The notes below the pieces were generated by a model. The model was not told the origin of the DNA, ran no database searches, and saw only the letters and a list, made by a program, of their open reading frames with translations. The translations under genes were made by a program, and so were the position numbers. From positions 2,236,990 to 2,300,989 of the forward strand of contig VZQC01006589.1 of the NCBI GenBank assembly GCA_009823505.1: a stretch of 64,000 bases of DNA. Reading direction: 5' to 3'. Below, piece after piece: positions 21,731 through 32,780 of the stretch. The stretch is from Rhizomys pruinosus. Lineage: Eukaryota; Chordata; Mammalia; Rodentia; Spalacidae. Numbering within the stretch: position 1 is the first letter of the stretch; each line of letters begins with the position of its first letter.

Positions 21731-22120
21731 AAATGGATAAATTTCTTAAAAAGCAAAAACAACCAAAGCTCACTCAAGAAGAAACAGGTGGCTAGTTTAA
21801 TCTTCTATTTACTAAAGAAACTAAATTCCTAGTTAAATGAAAATTCAGGGCCCAGATAGCATCTCTGTGCTAAATAACAAAGCAAAAAGCAGCAAAAAAA
21901 GGACCACAGAAAGACAAAGCAGATAAACAAACAAATCCTATTTTGTTTTTGTTTTTTTTAAAGATCAATAGACTAGAAGTGGTCCAGCAAGCTTCCTCAT
22001 CAAATTCTGCCAAACAGCTAAAGAATAAACAATGTCAGTTCTATAGTCTCTCCCAACACAGTTTAGAACACAAGCATTACACTAATATCAAAAGCAAAGA
22101 TGGTATTTATAGGACATGGA

Positions 22121-22151
22121 CACACACACACAAATGCGCGCACACACACAC

Positions 22152-22183
<32 letters not shown>
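22121..22183. repeat. (CA)n with CG interruptions
   Basis: About 30 CA units with a few CG interruptions. Confidence 0.97.
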
Positions 22184-22728
22184 CCAGCCCCATATCCCTC
22201 ATAAACACATATATAAACATCTACAAGAAAATATCAACAAATCAAATCCACCAATATATAAAAAGAAAAATTAAGTTGGGTTTATTCCCACAAGGCTGAA
22301 ACAATTTAAAAACCATTAAGTATATTAATAGCCTAAAAAAAGTAAGATGATCTATCAAATGATGCAGTAAAGCATTGGAAAAAATTCAACATACATTCAT
22401 AAAACAAAATAAAACAGGTAGAAGCAAGTTTCTTCAACTCAATGAAAAGTATTCAAAGAAAATACCTATAGCTAATATCACACTTCATAGTAAAACACTG
22501 AATGCTCTCCCCGTAAGAACAATGTGGAGGACTGTGTAGATTCACCCAGGGACATGACTAGGTGATACCCTGCACATCCAGCATGAACACTAAAAAGACA
22601 CACATGTTCAATATCACTAGCTTAGGAAAATTTGAATTAAGAAGTAAAGAGATAGGAATAAAAGTCTATTAAAGTGGATACAATTTAAATGTGAAGGAGT
22701 TGACAAGGATGCAGAACCAATGGATTCT

Positions 22729-23024
22729 TTTTTTTTCAAAGCCAATTTTTTATTGAAACTCTGTGCATTTCATACAAAATTTCAAATCAAATCTAGACCC
22801 ATGCCCCCCTTCCTACTCCCCCACCCCACCAGAGCTCATGCATTCTACCAAACAAGTTTTTCATCTTTTTCTTAGTCTCTCAAAATTCTCGATGCAGAAG
22901 TTTACTGTTTGAAGCAGAAGTTTTGTTTCAAGCAGAAGTTCACCGTTTCAGTCAGTTCTTTGATGCAGTCTTTCTGTTGTTGTTATTCCTTCCAATATGC
23001 ATCACTCCAAAATATGCCCCTATG
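22729..23024 (-). mobile_element. 5'-truncated L1, 3' UTR only
   Basis: Same block as 13963-14228 with a small internal duplication (gaagcagaagttt). TSD aatggattct at 22719-22728 and 23025-23034. Confidence 0.9.
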
Positions 23025-23100
23025 AATGGATTCTCTTATACACTGCTGGTGGGAACTTGACATGGTAGGACTACTCTGTAAGATAAGTGTGCACATTCTT

Positions 23101-23224
23101 TTTTTTTTCTGTATCCCCAGGAGTCCTGACATCTTTTTACTTTTTATTCTGAGAGAGCCTCTCATTCAGTTTCCAGGCTGGCTTCTCAGGTATGATCCTA
23201 CTCTCTGGGTCTGAAGAGAGCTTC
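23101..23224 (-). mobile_element. Short 5'-truncated retrocopy of an unidentified transcript
   Basis: On the minus strand about 110 bp ends in AATAAA, then about 30 nt, then poly-A. A perfect 13-bp TSD, tgtgcacattctt, flanks it (23088-23100, 23225-23237). Not B1, B2 or the known L1 3' UTR. Source transcript not recognised. Confidence 0.75.
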
Positions 23225-23505
23225 TGTGCACATTCTTATAAAACTAAGCATACAGTTACCTATAACGAGGCAAAAAGAGACCTCAGTATTTACTCTAGAA
23301 AAGTGAAAATTCATATATTCGTACAAAAATCTGTACACACACTTCACTGTAGCTATATTCAGAGTAGCCAACACCTAGAAACCACACCAAACTCCTTCAA
23401 AAGGGCAGATGACACATAACATTTCATTCCTTGGATGGGTTATTACTCAGCAATTAAAAAAAAAATGGGGTTTTGATACACAACTTGGATAAATTCCAAG
23501 GGCAT

Positions 23506-23871
23506 TGTCCTAGTTTGTCTTCCATTGCTGTGACAAAACACTCTGACCGACACCAACTTGGGGAGGAAAGGGTTTATTCAGCTTACATCTCCTGGGTCAC
23601 AGTTGATCACTCAGGGAGCCCAAGGTAAGAACTCAGGGCAGGAACCTGGAGGCAGGAGCTGAAGCACAGGCCATGGAGGAATGCTGTCCACTGGCTTGCT
23701 CCTGGCTTGCTCTCTGGCTCATGCCCAGCCTGCCTTCTTATACTGTCACTGCTCAACAATCAAGACAATACAGCACAGATGTGGCCACAGGCCAATCCAA
23801 TGGAGCAAATTCCCCAATTGAGGCTCCCTCAACCCAGGTGTGTCAAGTTGACACTAAAGCTATCCAGAACA
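23506..23871 (-). mobile_element. 3' LTR of the young non-autonomous element
   Basis: 366 bp, plus-strand ends TGTCC...AGAACA (minus TGTTCT...GGACA), identical by eye to 25042-25407. On the minus strand it has a TATA-like gtataag and an AATAAA signal. 5-bp TSD ggcat at 23501-23505. Confidence 0.95.
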
Positions 23872-25041
23872 ATTGACCCCTTGTCAACTTGACACACAAA
23901 ACACATCACTATTAAACCACCACCTTTCCAGTTCTTATCCCCAAAATATGATGTTAACATGAATCACAACCTAATACAGTACAACCTCAAAAGCCTCACA
24001 GTCCTTAAAATGTCCAAACACTTAAAAGTTCACAGTCCGTTAAAAGTCTCTTAACTGTGGGCTGCTGTAAAATCCAAAACAAGTACTGTCTTATTTCAAA
24101 GGGAAGAATCAGGCACTCTCAAACAAAACCTAAGTCCAGCAAGTAGCTCAAGGCTGGACACCTGGGATTCACTCACGATCTTCTGGGCTCCAAAGAGTCT
24201 CGGCAGCTCCCCCTCTCCGACACTGCCGTCCGTGGCACACTCATCTCGCAGGCCCAGGCCGACTCCATTCTACACCTACCGCTGCTCTTGGTGGTCATCC
24301 CAGGGTACCGGCATCTCCAAAAAGCTGGGGTCGCTACTGAAACTGAGGCAGCACCTTCACCAATGGTCTCTTCTGACCTCTCCTGGTGCAAAGCCTCAGC
24401 TTCTCTCCATGACCCCTGCAATCCTGGGGTCTTCACAGCAACCGAGGTGCACTTCCACCAATGGTCTTTCCTGACCTCTCACAGTGCCAAGCCTCGGCTG
24501 CTCTCTGTGACCCCCTCAAATTTCAACACCGGAACCATATAGGAGACTCTTACACATTACCAAGTCCGGCTTCTGGCTCGAGATGGAGGCTCAGGCCCTT
24601 TCTGGGTCACAGCTTCTGTGTGCTGACCTTGAAGATATTCTCCCCAGAAGATTTCACCTCAGTGATGCTGGTCTCTTGTTACTTACAGCTGATTTTTCAG
24701 CCCCAGCTAACCAGCATCAATTGCCCCAGTACCACAAAAGTTTCACTTCAGGTTCTGGTCTCTTGTTACTTACAGCTGATTCTCCACAGCCCCAGCTGAC
24801 CAGAACCCACAGATTACACAGTCCTGATGATCTCTGCTCTCCTTTGAAACTAGAAACTTCACAAGCCAGGCCTCCATCTTCTACAACTCCTTCAGCAAAA
24901 CTGCTCCAAGCTCCACAGCAACAATCTTTAGGCATTCAATGATCTTCCCAGCCCAAAGTTCCAAACGCCTCCACAATCCTTCCCCAAAACACCAAGGTCA
25001 GGTCTGTCACAGCAATACCCCACTCGTCTGGTACCAATTTC
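23872..25041 (-). mobile_element. Internal region of the non-autonomous LTR element
   Basis: 1170 bp with no gag, pol or env similarity and only short open frames. Contains degenerate tandem blocks of period about 98 (from 24361) and about 87 (24668, 24755). A modest purine tract (minus gacaaggggtcaat) abuts the 3' LTR. It must depend on another element for proteins. Confidence 0.85.
25018..25036 (-). promoter_or_regulatory. Primer-binding site resembling tRNA-Leu
   Basis: Minus strand TGGTACCAGACGAGTGGGG lies 5 nt inside the 5' LTR. The first ten bases fit the 3' end of a tRNA-Leu with acceptor ending TCTGGTACCA; a 2-nt insertion follows. This sets the element's orientation and suggests the ERV-L/MaLR class. 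Confidence 0.7.
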
Positions 25042-25407
25042 TGTCCTAGTTTGTCTTCCATTGCTGTGACAAAACACTCTGACCGACACCAACTTGGGGA
25101 GGAAAGGGTTTATTCAGCTTACATCTCCTGGGTCACAGTTGATCACTCAGGGAGCCCAAGGTAAGAACTCAGGGCAGGAACCTGGAGGCAGGAGCTGAAG
25201 CACAGGCCATGGAGGAATGCTGTCCACTGGCTTGCTCCTGGCTTGCTCTCTGGCTCATGCCCAGCCTGCCTTCTTATACTGTCACTGCTCAACAATCAAG
25301 ACAATACAGCACAGATGTGGCCACAGGCCAATCCAATGGAGCAAATTCCCCAATTGAGGCTCCCTCAACCCAGGTGTGTCAAGTTGACACTAAAGCTATC
25401 CAGAACA
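25042..25407 (-). mobile_element. 5' LTR of the young non-autonomous element
   Basis: Identical partner of 23506-23871. TSD ggcat at 25408-25412. TATA-like site at 25273-25279 and poly(A) signal at 25109-25114 (plus-strand positions). Same sense as Cmc1. Confidence 0.95.
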
Positions 25408-25586
25408 GGCATTACACTGAATGAAACAAAAAATCTTTGAATGATTCCATTCATAATATTCTTAAAGTTACAAAGCTATACTTCCTTCAGAATGAGGCTA
25501 TTGAGAGGAAACAGGAGGAATTTTCTCTGTTGGAACAGAGAAATGGAACAGCTCTGTATGCTGACTGGGTTAATAATTACTTTAAT

Positions 25587-25804
25587 TTTTTTTTATTTAC
25601 TTCGCATGTGTATGAATGTACTGTCTGCATGTAGGTTTGTGCACCCGTGTCGTGCAACGCCACGGAGGTCAGAAGAGGGTGTCGGATTCCCCTGGAATTG
25701 GAGTTAAAGATGGTTCTCAGCCGCCATGTGGGTGCTGGGGATCGAACCCGGGTCCTCTGCAAGAGCAGTCGGCACTCTTCCCCCCTAGGCCATCTCTCCA
25801 GCCC
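25587..25804 (-). mobile_element. B2 SINE, single unit
   Basis: Young antisense B2 with an odd cttcccccccta in place of cttaaccgcta. TSD actttaat (25579-25586, 25807-25814). Confidence 0.93.
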
Positions 25805-25814
25805 TGACTTTAAT

Positions 25815-26540
25815 CTTTATATATGATAAAATGCCATACAACTATAGACAATACATGAGAAAATTGTTAAAGTTTGATTAACAGTCAACAGCATTATGCC
25901 AGTATCAATTCTTGGCTTCTTCATAATGAATCACATTAGAATATCCCAACCTTTTTTTTTTTTTTTTTCAATTTGTCCTACAGAGAACCTTTCCTTTTAA
26001 CATGTCCCTTATGGAATATTAATACCACAGATGCACTGTATATATCTATTTATATACTACATATATAACAATGCTTTATACAAAAAAAAGTAAGATTTTG
26101 GTCTCCCTTCCAATACCAAGTTTGGTCCTTTTCGGGGCATTATCCCCCACAGAGAATTCATGCAATGTAGTTATTGGACACAGAATCAGTATGGAAAATT
26201 AGGGGTATACAGAAACTATACTAATTAATGAATTCTTGGAGATATTAATTACTACAAAATAAAGTCACGATAAATGAAAGTCAAAAAATTTTTAAAGCAG
26301 AAAACCTAGAACAATTAAAACTACACTAAAATAGAACCACGAATTTGGATAAGCTATGGAAACTACTGAATTTTACTCTAAAGCTATAGCATTCAAGTTG
26401 ACAGAATTCTGGCTTAACTAGAATAAGCAAATAAAATAATATAACAAAGTGGGGCCCAAAGCACTTCCAGGTAAAAACTATCAATTTACGTGGATAACTG
26501 CATCAAAGCTAGTAAATGAGGAAACAGAAATATTTTCAAC
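25815..26540. other. Unique intron sequence
   Basis: AT-rich; T run at 25950-25967; nothing else recognised. Confidence 0.4.
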
Positions 26541-26692
26541 AAGCCAAGTGTGGTGGTGCACACCTTTAATCTCAGCACTCAGGAAGCATTATCTCTGTGA
26601 GATCAAGGCCAGTCTGATCTACACAGTAAGTTTCAGGACAGCTGGGGCTACAAGGAGACTCTGTCTCAAAAGGGCCAAAAAGAAAAGAAAGA
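26541..26692 (+). mobile_element. B1 relic
   Basis: B1 with a deletion after aggaagcatt and moderate divergence. Confidence 0.85.
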
Positions 26693-26726
26693 CTGATTCA
26701 TAACAAGACAAATGACCCTTTTGGGG

Positions 26727-26934
26727 AGCTGCAGAGACAACTCAGTAATTAGTGGTTAAAAGCACTGGCTGCTCTTGCAGAGGACAAGGGTTTGATTCCT
26801 AGCACCCACATGGCAGCTAACAATTGTCTATAACTCCAGTTCCAGAGGATCAGACTCCCTCTTCTGCTCTGCACAGGCATTGCACCACACCGGGGCAATT
26901 ACATACATCTGGGCAATACACTCACATACATTAA
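26727..26934 (+). mobile_element. B2 relic
   Basis: B2 order kept (agcactggctgctcttgcag, gtttgattcc, ctcttctgctctgc) with a small duplication in the head. Confidence 0.85.
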
Positions 26935-26950
26935 AAAAAATGAATGATGA

Positions 26951-27184
26951 GGGCTGGAGAGATGGCCTAGGGGTTAAGAGTGCTGACTGCTCTTGCAGAG
27001 GACCCAGGTTCGATCCCTAGCACCCACATGGCGAGTGAGCACCGTCTTTTAACTCCAGTTCCAGGGGAATCTGACGCCCTCCTCTGACTTCCGCGGCATT
27101 GCACGACACAGGTGCACATGCATGCAGACAGTATATTCATACACATAATAAAATTTAAAAAATAAATAAAAAAGGAGAGACTTT
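26951..27184 (+). mobile_element. B2 SINE, single unit
   Basis: TSD aaaaaatgaatgatga at 26935-26950 and 27185-27200. Confidence 0.95.
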
Positions 27185-27191
27185 AAAAAAT

Positions 27192-27268
27192 GAATGATGA
27201 ATGAATGAATGAATGAATGAATGAGAGACAGAAAGAGGGAGGGAGGGAGGGAGAGAGGGTGGGAGCAA
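27192..27268. repeat. (TGAA)n then (GGGA)n
   Basis: TGAA units to about 27223, purine-rich GGGA/GAGA units beyond. The TSD of the adjacent B2 overlaps the repeat start. Confidence 0.92.
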
Positions 27269-27390
27269 GCAAGCTGAGGAAAAACAGAACCCATAGCTCT
27301 CTCCTGGTTCATGGTGCTCATAGAAATTATTCTGCTGTGGATAACACTTCGTGTAAATTTTAAATTATTCAAAAATTTCAATTCCTTTAA

Positions 27391-27556
27391 GTAATTTTTT
27401 TTTTCTCTGTCTTCTTGAGACATGGCCTCCTTGTATGTAGCACCAGTTGGCCTGGGACACACTATGTAGACCAGGCTGGCCTTGAACTCATAGAGATCCA
27501 TCTGCCTCTGCCTCCTGAGTGTTGGGATTAAAAACATGCACCACCACGCCTGGCTC
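27391..27556 (-). mobile_element. B1 SINE
   Basis: Antisense B1 (gagacatggcctcc, ccaccacgcctggc). The long open frame over 27049-27681 runs through this and neighbouring SINEs and is not a gene. Confidence 0.88.
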
Positions 27557-27560
27557 CTAG

Positions 27561-27732
27561 AAGTAATTTTTAACTTATTCTTATGAGTTTTGCCTGCAAG
27601 TATATAGGTGTATCCATGTGTGCAATGCCTGCACAGGCCATGGGAAGGTGTTGGATCCCCTGGAACTGGAACTACAGCCATATGGGTGCTGGAAACTTAA
27701 CCTGGGTCTTCAAGAAGTACTCTCCAGCCCCT
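27561..27732 (-). mobile_element. B2 relic
   Basis: Antisense B2 with a deleted head (aagaagtac|tctccagcccc). Confidence 0.75.
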
Positions 27733-27837
27733 AGAGCAAAGATTTATTAAAGAGACCATTAAAGTACTAAAGAAAAAAAGAAAAGAAAAAAGAATGAATT
27801 TACTTCAAATATGTCTTCTGTTCATCAAAGCTACTGA

Positions 27838-27983
27838 GCATCAGGCACGGTGGCAAATGACTTTAATCCCCACACTCAAGAGGCAAGGACAGGCAAATAG
27901 AGGCGCCTGCCTGGTCTACATAGCAAGTTCCAGACCAGCCAGGGCTACAGGGAGACCTCATCTTCAACAATAACAACAAAAGA
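27838..27983 (+). mobile_element. B1 relic
   Basis: Diverged B1 (caggcacggtggc, ctggtctacatagcaagttcc, agggagacctcatc). Confidence 0.8.
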
Positions 27984-27999
27984 TACTGCTGAGAAAAAT

Positions 28000-28500
28000 C
28001 AAAAGGCAATCCACAAACTGGGAGGAAAGTTCGTCATCTACACATCTAATAAAGATTGTGAGTCCAAAACAAAAGTTGCATAACACATGAGAGGGCACTC
28101 AACCCCTCACCCATCTCCTGTAACCAAGCAGCCCTAATCCAACTCATTGGATAAAAAAAAAAAAAAGTGAGGGCTTGGTGGGGAAGATACAGGAGATCAC
28201 TGGGAAAGAAAGGAGGACAAGAAAAGGTAACGGAGGAGGTGAATATGATACAATAAAAACATATATGTATGGAAATTTTATAATGAAATATTATCTACAA
28301 TTAATATATGCTGATAAAACCATTAAAAATGAAAAAGCAAATGAAATCTGTAATTTCACAACCACCAAAATGACTAAATTAAAAATACTGACAATATTAA
28401 ATGACAGAGAAGATGAAGAACTTTCATATATTGATGGTGGGAGTGTGAAGCACTTTGAAAACTGCACATTAATCTTATGTGTTCAGTAGTATGTGGTAAA
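28000..28500 (+). mobile_element. Old L1 ORF2 relic
   Basis: Sense ORF2 outline: aatccacaaactgggagga, catctaataaag, aatactgacaatattaaatg, catatattgatggtggga. Heavily decayed; an A run at 28148. Confidence 0.55.
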
Positions 28501-28647
28501 ATAGTGGTAAAATCAGAACAGTAGTTGCCTATGGAAGCTGAGAGGGTAATCGCCAAGGGATATGTTGACTGGTATATACATTTATAAAATCTCAAGATCT
28601 ATAACTTCACTGGCCATTTGTCTCCATAAAAGTATAATCTCACTTGA

Positions 28648-28859
28648 TGGGGCTGAAGAGATGGCTCAGCGGTTAAGAGCACCAACTGCTCTTGCAGAGG
28701 ACCCGGGTTCGATTCCCAGCACCCACATGGCGGCTAAGAACCATCTTTAACTCCAGTTCCAGGGGAATCTGACATCTTCTTCTGACCTCCACAGCACTGC
28801 ACGACAGGGTACACCTACCTACATGCAGACAGTCACTCATACACATTTTAAAAAAAAAG
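28648..28859 (+). mobile_element. B2 SINE, single unit
   Basis: TSD taatctcacttga at 28635-28647 and 28860-28872. Confidence 0.95.
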
Positions 28860-29027
28860 TAATCTCACTTGAAAAAAATACCCACTTGCACTCATGGTGG
28901 GAGATTTTGACATATAACTACTAGAAACTAGATAATTAAGTAGACAAATTTTCATAATTGTCTCCTGACAGATACTGTTCATCTCAGATTATATTCATTT
29001 CTATTGGTAAAAGTATCTTTCCTTTTT

Positions 29028-29232
29028 CTTTTCAATTTTATTTATTTATTTATTTTTATGTGTATGGATATACTGTCTGCATGTAGGTTGGTGCACTCTG
29101 TCATGCAGTGCTGTGGAGGTCAGAAGAGGGTGTCAGATTCCCCTGGAACTGGAGTTAAAGACAGTTCTTAGCCCCCATGTGGGTGCTGGGAATCAAGGCG
29201 CTCTTAACTGCTGAGCCATCTCGCCGGCCCCC
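29028..29232 (-). mobile_element. B2 SINE with head deletion
   Basis: Antisense B2 missing the B-box region (gggaatcaaggcgctctt). TSD-like agtatctttt/c on both sides. Confidence 0.88.
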
Positions 29233-29485
29233 ACAGTATCTTTTCATAAGTAACTACTGTTATATAACCAGGATGGCTAATTTTCCCAGTTTCTAGAGAC
29301 AAGTTTTCATTTATGTCCCTTAGAAAAAGTGAACACTAACTAGGAGGATGCCTGTCTTCAATGCTCAGGTTTTGTCTATAGTTTTTTCAGCTGTCTTAAT
29401 GTCAAGATTTGCCTATTTTATCTTTGTATTGCTTTGGTATCAAGTTATATTTCCCACCTTTATGATCTGCAGAAACTCTGTATAG

Positions 29486-29649
29486 TTGAGTATTCCTTAT
29501 CAGGAGTGCATGGGACTACTGTTTCAAAGTTGGTATTTCTTCTTTTTTTTTTTTTCCGAACATCTGCATAGATTTCACTGGTTGAGCACTCCTAAACTGT
29601 GTGATTTCAGATTTTGGAACATTTCAGATTTCCAAATTGGGACACTCAA
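29486..29649. mobile_element. Possible MITE-like relic
   Basis: Ends ttgagtattcc and gggacactcaa form imperfect inverted repeats (9 of 11); a third copy, ttgagcactcc, lies at 29582. The middle is attttggaacatttcagattt-like. Class inferred. Confidence 0.35.
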
Positions 29650-29751
29650 TTTTTTATAGAGATTATCATCAGTGCCCATAAAGTCTCCTAGAAAACACCT
29701 CTGATGGCCAGTTTTATGAGTCAATCTGTGTAAGTCATGGTCTTGTTTTTC

Positions 29752-30146
29752 TTTTTTTTTTTTTTTTCTTTTGTCTTTTTGAGACAGGGTCTCCCTGTAG
29801 CTCTGGCTGTCCTGGAACTCACTCTGTAGACCAGGCTGGCCTCGAACTCACAGAGATCCGTGTGCCTCTGCCTCCCAAGTGCTAGGATTAAAGGCGTGCG
29901 CCACCATGCCCAGCATTTATTTATTTCTGTATGTGTATGAATGTACTGTCTGTATGCAAGTTTGTGCACCCGTGTCGTGCAATGCCGCAGAGGTTAGAAG
30001 AGGGTGTTGGATTCCCCTGGAACTGGAGTTCTCCTGAAATTGGAGTTTCAGATGGTTCTCGGCTGCCATGTGGGTGCTGGGGATCGAACCCGGGTCCTCT
30101 GAAAGAGCGGTCAGTGCTCTTAACCGCTAGGCCATCTCTCCAGCCC
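29752..30146 (-). mobile_element. Full B2 plus B1 inside one TSD
   Basis: Antisense B1 (29752-29913) abuts a complete antisense B2 (29914-30146, double unit). A perfect 16-bp TSD, catggtcttgtttttc, encloses the pair (29736-29751, 30147-30162). Either B1 entered the B2 tail end or the two moved together. Confidence 0.9.
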
Positions 30147-30162
30147 CATGGTCTTGTTTTTC

Positions 30163-30498
30163 AAGTAAAAACTAATCCAGGTGTGGCCGGGAAGATTTTG
30201 CAGGCTTATGTAAAAATTACCTTGATTTACTCAGTCAAGGCAGAAGTGAAATTTTCTTGAGCAGTTTCATTGACTCCAGGTTCAGTGCTTGACCAATACT
30301 CTAAGCCTGCACCCTTCCTGAAAGCCTATCCAGCTCCACATTCCAGAGCTGCCTACACCAAGTCTTTGCACTAAATGTCTTAATATAAGGAGATGGACAT
30401 ATACAGATTATAGAGATATGTATCTCCTACCGATGGTTTCTCTAATACAGCACTGATATACCCCTTATCAGGGCTTTGGGGGTATGTGTGGGATATAG
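30163..30498. other. Unique intron sequence
   Basis: Nothing recognised. Confidence 0.4.
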
Positions 30499-30518
30499 GG
30501 TGTGTGTCTGTGTGTGAC

Positions 30519-30590
<72 letters not shown>
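30499..30590. repeat. (TG)n then (AG)n
   Basis: Short TG block, then about 35 AG units with AAAG and ACAG breaks. Confidence 0.96.
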
Positions 30591-31416
30591 CATGCATGCG
30601 CCACACAGACACAAAGAATTTTAGCTATGTTCAATTTTGTAAGTTCTTAGTTGAAGTTTAAATTCGCAAGGACATTATCCATTTCATCCAAAACTTTCAA
30701 ATACATGATGTTCTCAGGATTCCTTTTCTCTTGACCATACCAAAACTATACATAAGTTACCACTGCTAATGAAAGTCACAGTAAACAAACTTTTTCTGTT
30801 AAGTATTGGAGTATAATCAGTTTTAGCTTTGCAGGCTACAAACATCTGTCACATACCTTTTTTAGCAATGTTTTTTAAAATGTTACTAACCCATTCCTAC
30901 CTTGCAATGCTTACTAGATATGTGCAATATCCTGAACTCTGTACTATACTATTCATATTTTTCATTCTTTCCTCAGTTTTGCTGGAAACTGCTGTAAGAT
31001 TAAAAAAAAAAAAAAGAACCATGACCTTTTACAAGGAACTAGAAATATAGCTGGACAAGAGAGGACAGATTCAGAGAGATCTTACAAGAGTGGTAAGACC
31101 TAAAGGGACAAAAAACAAAATAAAAATTCAAGGGAGAAGGATGCCTCCTTGTTTCCTAGTTTCAGGTAAAATGATGTGACCACTCACTGTGAGTGGGGCT
31201 GTGGGAGCACCAGGACAGGAACAGAAATAGAATTCTGCTTTTGGCTACTTAAATCTGACATGCTTGAAGCACATCCTGTCAAGCAGAAACCAAGAGTAAA
31301 CAAAACTGGGGCTACCTCTACGAATTCCTTTTCTCCTCATTTACAGAATAAATTATAATTAGTCACCAACAATTAACAGCATAATTGCCAAGCAGAGTCA
31401 AAAAAATATTACAATA
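30591..31416. other. Unique intron sequence
   Basis: No exon or transposon recognised. Confidence 0.4.
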
Positions 31417-31427
31417 TACTGATCTAA

Positions 31428-31649
31428 CTTTTTTAGTATTTTATTATTTTATTTTATGTGTATGAGTGTACTGCCTGAATCTGTGTAAGTGCACCCATGT
31501 CCTGTAATGCCTGCAGAGTCAGAAGGTGTCAGATTCCCCTGGAACTAGAGTTAGAGACAGTTAGCTAGCACATGGGTGTTGGGACTTGAACCTGGGTCCT
31601 CTGCAAGAGCAGATGGTGCTCTTAACCACTCAGCCATCTCTCCAGCTGC
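31428..31649 (-). mobile_element. B2 SINE (older)
   Basis: TSD tactgatctaa at 31417-31427 and 31650-31660. Confidence 0.93.
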
Positions 31650-32029
31650 TACTGATCTAATTCTTAAAATCAATTTCAACATTTTACCTTTTCTTTGCAC
31701 CCATATCATTTTTATTAATAACAATTTATTATGTGCCCTGGTAAATCTATTTTTCATACATTTTGCAGTAGTCTTAGCCAACTAAAGAACTATTTTTCTG
31801 GATCAGTTCCTTGACAATATACATACTTTGTAATAAATTCAAAAAGAAATCATCTTCATTATTAATTCAAGGCTGTAATATTCCTATTAAGCACATTTTT
31901 AAATGGCTGCAAAAATTCATTCTGATCATCTTCTAAAAACTCTTAGAGCAAAGAAACAATTGTAGAATTGCATGAATATTGATTTTAAGTTTTGAAACTC
32001 AGAGTATTAAATAAAAAGTGATACTGTTA

Positions 32030-32780
32030 CCCCCATGTGCTCTCTAGGTAAGGGGTGCTCCCTAGACCCTTACCAAAGCTTCTTTTTGTAGCTAACAGAG
32101 GTTAGTACAGCGATCCACAATGAGTCAAAATGCAGAGAATAAGTGATTTGAGGGTGTCCAGGCCCAAGTGGACATCCACAATGCAAACCCTAACCTAAGG
32201 CTCACAGAACATCACAGATGAGGGGACAGAAAGATTATAAGAATCAGAGGACCAGATGACTGCTGTGTGCTGTAAGATAGTGTCTTCTTGACATGACAGG
32301 GATGCTGTACCCATGAACTCTCAACAGGATGGCTTCCTGCCTAAGACCACACCAATTAATGGGGGGAAATTCCACAAGCATCTGCCCCATGCACCCCTCC
32401 CCCAAGCCAGGTAAAGAGCAATAGACAGCAATGGCTGCTGAGGGAGGAAAAACCAGTTTTCTCCAGGAATGAGCCCCTCGATAGGTTTCCCAATCCTAAG
32501 TGGTCAGTCCTAAACACATGCAAATAACAGACAATAGTAACTGGCCTCAGTGGTGTGGTGTGGTGTGGTGTGGTGTGGTGTGGTGTGGTGTGGTGTGGTG
32601 TGTGTGCGTGCGCATCTAACAATAGTAATTAGAGAAGAGGTCATAAATGAGAGAGGGTGTGCTTGAGGGGGTAGCTTGGGAGAAACTGGAGTGAGGAAAG
32701 GGAGTGATGAAAACGATGTAAATACAGTGTACCCATGTATGAAACTCTCAAAAAAATAAAATTTAAATAAAAATTTTAAA
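32030..32780 (+). mobile_element. Probable L1 3' region relic
   Basis: Stretch with ggggacagaaagattataag, cccctccccc and an A-rich end (aaaaaaataaaatttaaataaa); resembles the 8640-9772 region. Lx-like assignment is inference. Confidence 0.4.
32551..32603. repeat. (TGGTG)10 pentanucleotide repeat
   Basis: Ten near-perfect tggtg units ending in tgtgtgcgtgcgc. Confidence 0.97.

Larger units (their letters stand above)
21731..23505 (+). mobile_element. Old L1 ORF2 relic (interrupted)
   Basis: Recognisable ORF2 outline in sense: aaatggataaatttctt, actcaagaagaaacagg, cagggcccagata; the reverse transcriptase part gggtttattcccacaagg, ttcaacatacattcataa; then tatacactgctggtggga. Broken by many stops and by insertions at 22729-23024, 23101-23224 and 23506-25407; resumes at 25408 to about 25480. 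(CA)n at 22121-22183. Confidence 0.75.

Noticed and set aside
23673..23876. Two identical 67/71-residue open frames (23673 and 25209)
   Set aside because: They lie in the two identical LTRs and are read on the strand opposite to the element; non-coding.
27049..27681. 210-residue minus-strand open frame
   Set aside because: It crosses two B2s, a microsatellite and an antisense B1; its segments match translations of these SINEs elsewhere.
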